DNA from: Acetobacter senegalensis
GTDB taxonomy: Bacteria > Pseudomonadota > Alphaproteobacteria > Acetobacterales > Acetobacteraceae
Assembly: GCF_001580995.1 (NCBI RefSeq)
Contig: NZ_LHZU01000127.1
Span: 1 to 61,132, forward strand
DNA length: 61,132 nt
Direction of reading: 5' to 3'
In this document: in pieces, positions 55,422 to 61,132 of the stretch
Layout: every line of letters begins with the position of its first letter
How positions within the stretch are numbered: the first letter of the stretch is position 1
Translations under genes and position numbers: made by a program
The notes under the pieces: generated by a model
Told to the model about the DNA's origin: nothing
Databases searched by the model: none
What the model saw: only the letters and a program-made list of their open reading frames with translations

Positions 55422-55443
55422 CTGGACCGCACGAAGCGGCCAG
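55422..55443 (-). terminator. GC-rich bulged hairpin downstream of the second phospholipase C
   Basis: On the minus strand CTGGCCGC and GCGGTCCAG pair with one bulged base around a short loop, 50 bases after the phospholipase stop. No U-tract, so only a possible terminator. Confidence 0.3.
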
Positions 55444-55492
55444 ACCATAAGTTCTCAGGGCAAATCAGCACATGGCTGACTCAACAACCGGA

Positions 55493-57982
55493 TTATACCA
55501 CTCCCATTGCTGGATCGGTTTGTCCCGGATGCCCTGTCTCAACCCGACCGGCAAACTGCCACCGGAAATCGCTATCATCTGGGCTGGTCAACACAATATC
55601 ATACCACATTGAGGACTTTGCCAGATCGAACGCAACTTCGGTGCTTTGCCCCGGTGACAGCGTGATGGCTTTCGGTTCTTCCTGCCCTTTCATCACGCTG
55701 ACAATATTCGCCGTCTTACTCCCCCGATTAGTCAGGCGCAGGATAAGGTCCTTCTTTCTGGCACGCAGGTAATGGGCTTCCGTATGAAGCTGAAGACCTT
55801 TCAATCGGCCTTTGTAAGCCCTGTAAAAGCCATTCGGTGCATGAACTGAAACATCATACAATCCATTCTTGAAAGAGGACGCGTCGAAAGCCGTATTCAA
55901 CGTATCACCCGCCGCGACGGCATACGTAGCCGCTTGCATGCCGGAAGCAGTCTTAACGTCATGACAGTACACATTGAACGGCAGGCCTGCTGCACGGCTT
56001 CCATGAAGGCCCTTCCCCGCACGCAGACGCAGAGCAATTACGTCTCCGCTTTGTTCGAGCCCGCCATCACAGTAGGGCTCATAGGGCAAAGCGCTGGCGG
56101 GGCGGGTGCCAGGCTCCTGCTGGACAGTCTTGCGAACGTCTGCGGGAGCGGCACGCAGCGCGGAGACCTCAGGAGCAGCAAGGGCGCGGAATCCACCCGG
56201 CATAGGTCGATCGCGCGCTTCTTCAATCATATGCAAATGAGCATCGCGGTTCAGATACGGTAAGGTCGGGATCGACCCATCATAAGGGCGGAAACACGAT
56301 GTAAGGTCACCGCTGATCGCGCGCCGCCATGGCGAAATATTGGTCTCCTTAACCGTCTTGCCAAACTTTTCCTCAACAAATGCTTCCAGAAAGCGCAGTG
56401 TTGAGGTGTGTTCGAAAAGCTGTGAATTCACCCACCCGCCGCGGCTCCAGGGCGAGGCGACAATCATTGGCACGCGAAAACCTAGGCCAATCGGACCGCT
56501 ACGCGCCAGATGAGCCGGCACACCCAAATCTATTTCGTCCTTGGCAGTGGTATATTCGAGCCCATCCGGCCCGATGCTTTCCGAGGAGCGACCTGTTTCG
56601 GGGCGTTTGGGATCAGATGCAACGTACGAACAACAATGGTCGAAATACCCGTCATTTTCATCGTAAGTGATGATAAAAATGGTTTTCTTCCAGACTTCCG
56701 GATTTTCAGTCAGAATGTCCATCACTTCTGACACATACCACGCTCCGTACCACGGAGAGGTCGGGTGATCGGAAAAATGCCCCGGCGCAGAGAGCCAGGA
56801 AACCGTTGGCAAATCTCCTGCTTTCACGTCCTGACGGAATTGATGAAGAATATCGCCCTTCGGCGCTTCTATATGCAGAGATTTTTCTCCATCATGAAAG
56901 GCCAACTTCTCAAGTTTACGGTAATCTTTATCTCCGCTGTTAATAACGAACGCTTTTTCGAACAGAGCCTGCTCTGAAGGTGTCAGTTTCTCTTTTGTGT
57001 GGCCAACAACGGACCGCCTCCGTAGAAGGACATCAAGCAAGGCACGCGCTTCGACCAACTGTTCATTATGAGCCTCGGACACGAGCATCTCCCGGCTATC
57101 CAGACGCTCGATATGATTTTGACACTCACTGATCCGGGCCTCAAGCCAGTCTCCAAAACCCGGATTGGCAGAAACACAATACTGATCGAAACATTCCAAA
57201 ACGTTGGTGCCAAAATTACCAAGCCACGCGCGCTCTGACTCACTCATACCGCCAGTTTGCGTCAGTTCATTCTGATAATATTTCCAGGAAATACCTGCCT
57301 GTTCCAACCGTTCGGGAAAGGTGGTCCATGTCATCCCTCCTTCAAGGATTTCACCATTGCGCATATACACCTTTGATGAAGGGTCCTGCTTATCCCTTAC
57401 CGTTCCGGTCATGAACAACAGACGATTGGGTGTGGTGCTGGTCATTGCGCCACAATAATTCTGGTCACATACAGTAAAGGCGTCAGCCAGAGCATAGTAG
57501 AAGGGAAGGTCTTCGCGTGTGTAATACCCCATCGTCAGTGGATATTTGTCATATCCCTTGTGATGCGACTTTTTGGCGTCAATCCACTGATCATGACCAC
57601 CGCCGTTCCATGCATCGACCTGACTGTCACGTGAATGAGGGATTGAACCCATCCAGGTCACACGTGTATCCTTGATGTTTAACCGCCAAGGCAGATAAGT
57701 CTCGCCCGCTTTGCTGGTTTGCGCAAAAACCGGAACCCCGTCTGGCTGACGTATTGCACGCGGGTCATTAAATCCGCGAACACCTTGAAGAGTGCCGAAA
57801 ACATGATCAAATGACCGGTTTTCCTGCATAAGAATAACAACATGGTCCGCATCTTTCCATGTCGAACCGACGTCCGGCGCAATGGCAAAAGCCCGGCGGA
57901 TGGATGAAGGCAACGCCGAAGCCGATCCGGCTGCGGCACCGGACAAGAGGGCGTATTTCAAAAAATCTCTACGTGTTGTCAC
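55493..57982 (-). CDS. Tat-exported phospholipase C, long form
   Basis: 829 aa, a paralogue of the enzyme at 25366. Tat motif TTRRDFLKYALLSGAAAG. Landmarks: ILMQENRSFDHVFGTLQGVRGFNDPRA (~50), FIITYDENDGYFDHCCSY (~437), SPWSRGGWVNSQLFEHTSTLRFLEAFVEEKFG (~505), then two C-terminal domains closing GHPGQTDPAMG. It has an extra ~130 residues (about 235-365) between the catalytic landmarks compared with the 689-aa paralogue. It lies 185 bp downstream of a TonB receptor relic, mirroring the receptor-phospholipase pair at 22918-27435, but without phosphatase or ethanolamine genes. Confidence 0.92.
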   Translation of the reverse strand: MTTRRDFLKYALLSGAAAGSASALPSSIRRAFAIAPDVGSTWKDADHVVILMQENRSFDHVFGTLQGVRGFNDPRAIRQPDGVPVFAQTSKAGETYLPWRLNIKDTRVTWMGSIPHSRDSQVDAWNGGGHDQWIDAKKSHHKGYDKYPLTMGYYTREDLPFYYALADAFTVCDQNYCGAMTSTTPNRLLFMTGTVRDKQDPSSKVYMRNGEILEGGMTWTTFPERLEQAGISWKYYQNELTQTGGMSESERAWLGNFGTNVLECFDQYCVSANPGFGDWLEARISECQNHIERLDSREMLVSEAHNEQLVEARALLDVLLRRRSVVGHTKEKLTPSEQALFEKAFVINSGDKDYRKLEKLAFHDGEKSLHIEAPKGDILHQFRQDVKAGDLPTVSWLSAPGHFSDHPTSPWYGAWYVSEVMDILTENPEVWKKTIFIITYDENDGYFDHCCSYVASDPKRPETGRSSESIGPDGLEYTTAKDEIDLGVPAHLARSGPIGLGFRVPMIVASPWSRGGWVNSQLFEHTSTLRFLEAFVEEKFGKTVKETNISPWRRAISGDLTSCFRPYDGSIPTLPYLNRDAHLHMIEEARDRPMPGGFRALAAPEVSALRAAPADVRKTVQQEPGTRPASALPYEPYCDGGLEQSGDVIALRLRAGKGLHGSRAAGLPFNVYCHDVKTASGMQAATYAVAAGDTLNTAFDASSFKNGLYDVSVHAPNGFYRAYKGRLKGLQLHTEAHYLRARKKDLILRLTNRGSKTANIVSVMKGQEEPKAITLSPGQSTEVAFDLAKSSMWYDIVLTSPDDSDFRWQFAGRVETGHPGQTDPAMGVV

Positions 57983-58167
57983 TGTCCTACCCTCTCGTCC
58001 ATCTTATGAAAAAATTTTAGATTGGTTAACGTGGTGTAGCAAGCTGCGTGCATTCTCTACGGGAAGATATGTCTTGGCACAAAAACATATCATTCCCGCC
58101 TTACCTTTCCAGACTGCTCTCATCAAATCAGGCTGAGCCAATTTTCAGAGCCCTACCCCATGCACCA

Positions 58168-60540
58168 TTAAAAGTCTGCGGAAATGGTACCCATGGCAAC
58201 GAATGGAGAGCCAATCACATAGGTCGGGCTCGACCCTTTGATCGTTGTTCCAAACACACCCTTTTGCGTGGTAGCCGCGGCTGTATATCCATACATTGAA
58301 GACAAGTAGTGTTCATCCCCCATGTTAACGAGATTGAGTTTGATTTTGGGGGTCACGTGCCCAATCTTCGGCAGGGTTCTGCCAACACCAAGATTGGCAG
58401 TGATGTAACCGGGAATATGCTGGTCGTTCATGAGTGTTGCATACTGCGAACCGGTATAGGACAAAGTAAAGTTACCAAACCACTTGCCGTCATTATAGGT
58501 CAGACCCAGTGAACCAGAGTATTTGGGGGCGCCAACTTCCTCTTTCCCTTTCGTGCGCAGATAATCCCCACTATAGGCAATGTTATTGCCGTTTCTGGTG
58601 TGCATATACTGGCCGGAAGCATAGGCACTGATATGGTGCCAGGGGCGTGTTGCGATTTCAGCCTGCACACCATAGGCCTCCATCCCACCTGCGTTGATCA
58701 ACTGGGAGATGGTAGAAGTAGAGCCTTCCACGTAGCTTTGCGCGGAAATCTGATGGTTGGTTACATTATAATGGAAACCCGCAACATTGGCCATGAAAAG
58801 CCCGTTATAGCGATACCCGAGTTCCTCGGTGATCATATATTCAGGCTTGTAATCAGCCAACGGCAGAGACTGTGCCTTGCCAGTTGTACGACTATATGAT
58901 GCAAGCTGCGAGCTTAGCGAGCCCGGAAGGTGATATCCAGTTGTTCCGTTAACGTAAATCTGATGATGGGAATTGAAATTATAGTTGATCAACACCTGTG
59001 GAGAGGGCACAAAAACGTTCTTGATAGATTTGTAGTTACTGCCCACAACGCCCGGTAGATCCTGTGTATATTACCGGTTTGCCATGGCCATTCTGATGCC
59101 ACCGTCAATTGTCAGGCGGCCGTTCAGGAAGGACATTTTATCATCAACAGCGAAACTATTAAGCTGCTGCAATCCGTTTTCATTATCTTCGCCAAGCGGA
59201 ATGCCACCATTGGCCGTCAATGCCGCTCCATTTCCATTCCATTGCCCTTTGCTGTTAACAGGATAGAACCTCATCTGGGCTGCTTCCTGCGCGTAAGAAT
59301 ACCAATACGTCAGGCTAAGTGTATTGAATTTGTGCTGCCAATGCCCCGTCAGCACCAATCCAGACGACAAGGTGTACCAGTTTGAAAGTTCGGCAGTGGT
59401 AAGGTTTTTATTTGTCGGATCATATCCGGGAAGATTTTGGTAGTTGTCGAGAGAATTGTAACTCTGAGCACCAACATAACCATTTTTGACAGGAAGAGTC
59501 GCCCCATAATAGTAAGGCCCGTGGAATTCGACTGAATAGGCCTGAGCATCAAGACTTAAACCATTCCCAAAACTGAAATGATTCTTCAGCGTCCCGTAAA
59601 CCGCCCCAGTATTCTTGCCGTTCAGACCAACGTAATGGGTGGCTCCTGGGCTATATTGGTCATCCAGACCATATTTCATCCCATATTTTTTCCAGTTTGC
59701 GAGAGAAGGATAGAGCCATTCTCCCTGCGCGGCCTTCGTCCAGCCGAAAATGACTTTTGAATCGCTGCCGGGTGCCCACTGCTTGGTCAGAGCAGAATCA
59801 ACATGCCATCTTTCAATGTCACCCACACCACGCCACATATCCCCGCGGGAATAAGAGCCAGACGCAAAAGCACGTACGCCAGTATGGCCAATTTCTCCAG
59901 TGTCATACCGGATGAAATCCTTGTTTGTTCCGTAGGAACCACCAGACCCCGCAACATGCACATGCTGATGATCCTCAGGACCTCTTATGCTGGCAGAAAT
60001 CTCGGCACCGGTTGCATTGTATGTGGGAGAATTGATGTCAACTGCCCCCTGCATAACATTGACCTGGCCCATATTTTGGCTGTCAACAAGAGAGGGAGTG
60101 TAGGTGCTGTATGTGAAAGGATTAGCAGCAGGCATGCCTTCAAACGTCACGCCAATTTCAGCCTGAGCCATACCGCGAATATGAAGTGTAGAAAAAGAAG
60201 TCGTCAGAGGACCTTCGCTTGCTGAAACAACGCCGGGCAACGTCGAAATCAGAGACTCAATAGTGGAAGTCGGCGACTGCATCTCTATATAATTATGAGA
60301 AAGTGAACTGACCGTTTTGGCTATTGTGTGCCGCACCATCATGCCACCACCAGCCACTTTGCGGCGTTCAGTTACATCAATGGTTTCGTTTCTATTTTTA
60401 GAGCGTGCGGCGTCTTTTTTCTGACTACCTGACGTTTTCTTGTGTGATGGATTTTGATCTGCGCTGCTCTGAGCCCGTGCCGGTATAGCAACGTTCTGGA
60501 AACACAAACAGCACGTTGTGAGAAACAAGATTTTTTTCAT
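58168..60540 (-). pseudogene. TonB-dependent receptor with one in-frame stop codon
   Basis: A complete receptor frame of 790 codons from ATG 60540 (signal peptide MKKILFLTTCCLCFQNVAIPARA) to the stop at 58168, broken only by TAA at 59071-59073 (between MAMANR and YTQDLPGVVGSNY). There is no frameshift: both halves are in the same frame. The plug (LPGVVSASEG, IRGMAQAEIGVTFEGMPAANPF) and barrel C-terminus (FVAMGTISADF) are intact. Either a recent nonsense mutation or a sequencing error. It belongs to the same receptor group as those at 414 and 22918 and precedes a phospholipase C. Confidence 0.85.
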
Positions 60541-60859
60541 GGTAGCCCGTCCAATGAACCAAAGGTCGGCCCCCAACTCCCCGAAAACCTTTCTCCGTTC
60601 AACCCCATCCAGGAAAGTTCATTATAACAAAACCAAAGTGTCACAGAACTTTAACAATGTTACAAAGGGAAGCAGTTTTATCAAACAATCTGAGGCTTCC
60701 GAATATGAACAGATGGATTATTGGACTAACCGATCAGAATCCGGAATGATATTCCAAGGGAGAATCTTACCACTTTTCCCTTGCGGGTTGTTCCAGACTA
60801 AGATTCAATCTGTATATATATTGGAATATAGTAGCATTTTCTAACTTCCATGTAATAAA
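60541..60859. other. Upstream region of the receptor relic
   Basis: About 320 bases without a gene. It is AT-rich near 60820-60860. No clear operator palindrome or Fur-type site seen. Confidence 0.4.
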
Positions 60860-61085
60860 TTACTTCTTCAGGATAGCCTTGGGCGCGCGTTGCAGATGCA
60901 CTATTGGTTCATCCAACCTTTGTTGCCAGCCGTTTGATGAAACGGATAATGCTGAGCAATACGCCTCATATAGGCTCAGGATCACAAAGGTATCCATCTC
61001 CGTGGAGCGGAGAAGTAATTTCTCAGCTTCGGCCTGTCTATAAATTTGGGATGAGGATTTTTCAGCGCTGCGCCATTTGAAACAT
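60860..61085 (-). pseudogene. ORF tail of unknown function
   Basis: A frame of about 74 codons reads from just after TGA near 61085 to TAA 60860-60862, with the sequence IYRQAEAEKLLLRSTEMDTF and LYEAYCSALSVSSNGWQQRL. Helical and charged, slightly reminiscent of small terminase subunits (P27 type), but the match is too weak to name. No good start codon; probably a relic. Confidence 0.25.
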
Positions 61086-61132
61086 CAGATTATTAGGGCC
61101 AATCGACATTCAGGATTTCCAAATAGGCTAAT

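Noticed and set aside
1..61132. CRISPR array, prophage or integrative element with both ends
   Set aside because: No regularly spaced repeats, no structural phage genes and no matching att-like ends were seen; only a recombinase tail and IS elements remain.

Overview
The window looks like chromosome of an acetic acid bacterium (Acetobacteraceae, probably Acetobacter, Gluconobacter or a close relative). This rests on the style of the TonB-dependent receptors, the many IS5/IS481/IS256/IS1182-type elements and the periplasmic oxidase equipment; it is an inference, because no rRNA or other taxonomic marker is present. No tRNA, rRNA or CRISPR array was seen.

Region 1 (about 0.4-13.7 kb, all minus strand) is a complete qhp operon for quinohemoprotein amine dehydrogenase. 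The order is qhpA (diheme alpha), qhpD (radical SAM), qhpC (gamma, the CTQ-bearing peptide), qhpB (beta), qhpG (flavin monooxygenase), qhpF (ABC exporter), qhpE (subtilisin-like protease). It continues after 12 bp into a Tat-exported molybdenum hydroxylase large subunit, and then a TonB-dependent receptor. A perfect 14-bp inverted repeat lies just upstream of qhpA.

Region 2 (about 13.9-22.7 kb) is an IS graveyard. A dead IS256 element sits inside an IS481 element, which is fused to an IS1182 remnant. It also holds an orphan of unknown function, a serine recombinase tail cut by a dead IS5 element, a glycine-rich repeat protein pseudogene with a membrane partner (toxin/immunity-like), a Doc/Fic toxin tail, and a second IS5-type element that keeps a canonical -1 slippery heptamer.

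Region 3 (22.9-33.5 kb, plus strand) reads as a phospholipid head-group scavenging locus: TonB receptor, Tat-exported phospholipase C, Tat-exported HAD phosphatase (PchP-like), AraC regulator, ethanolamine ammonia-lyase EutB and EutC, and an ethanolamine permease. Together these could take phosphatidylethanolamine to phosphoethanolamine, ethanolamine, and finally acetaldehyde plus ammonia. A second receptor-phospholipase C module lies at 55.5-60.5 kb; its receptor carries one in-frame stop codon.

Region 4 (33.8-48.1 kb) holds an exported amidohydrolase, a TetR-controlled RND tripartite efflux operon with a perfect palindromic operator candidate, and an acdR/acdS divergon (ACC deaminase and Lrp regulator). 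These are followed by remnants of an M20 amidohydrolase and a D-threonine-aldolase-like gene joined at a rearrangement point, then ridA and an MlrC-type M81 peptidase.

Region 5 (48.2-55.3 kb, minus strand) is a FecI/FecR-type iron uptake operon: ECF sigma factor, anti-sigma, STN-domain TonB receptor, and three inner-membrane proteins (DUF3649-, PepSY- and DUF3325-like). Two Fur-box-like palindromes stand before the sigma gene and before the receptor.
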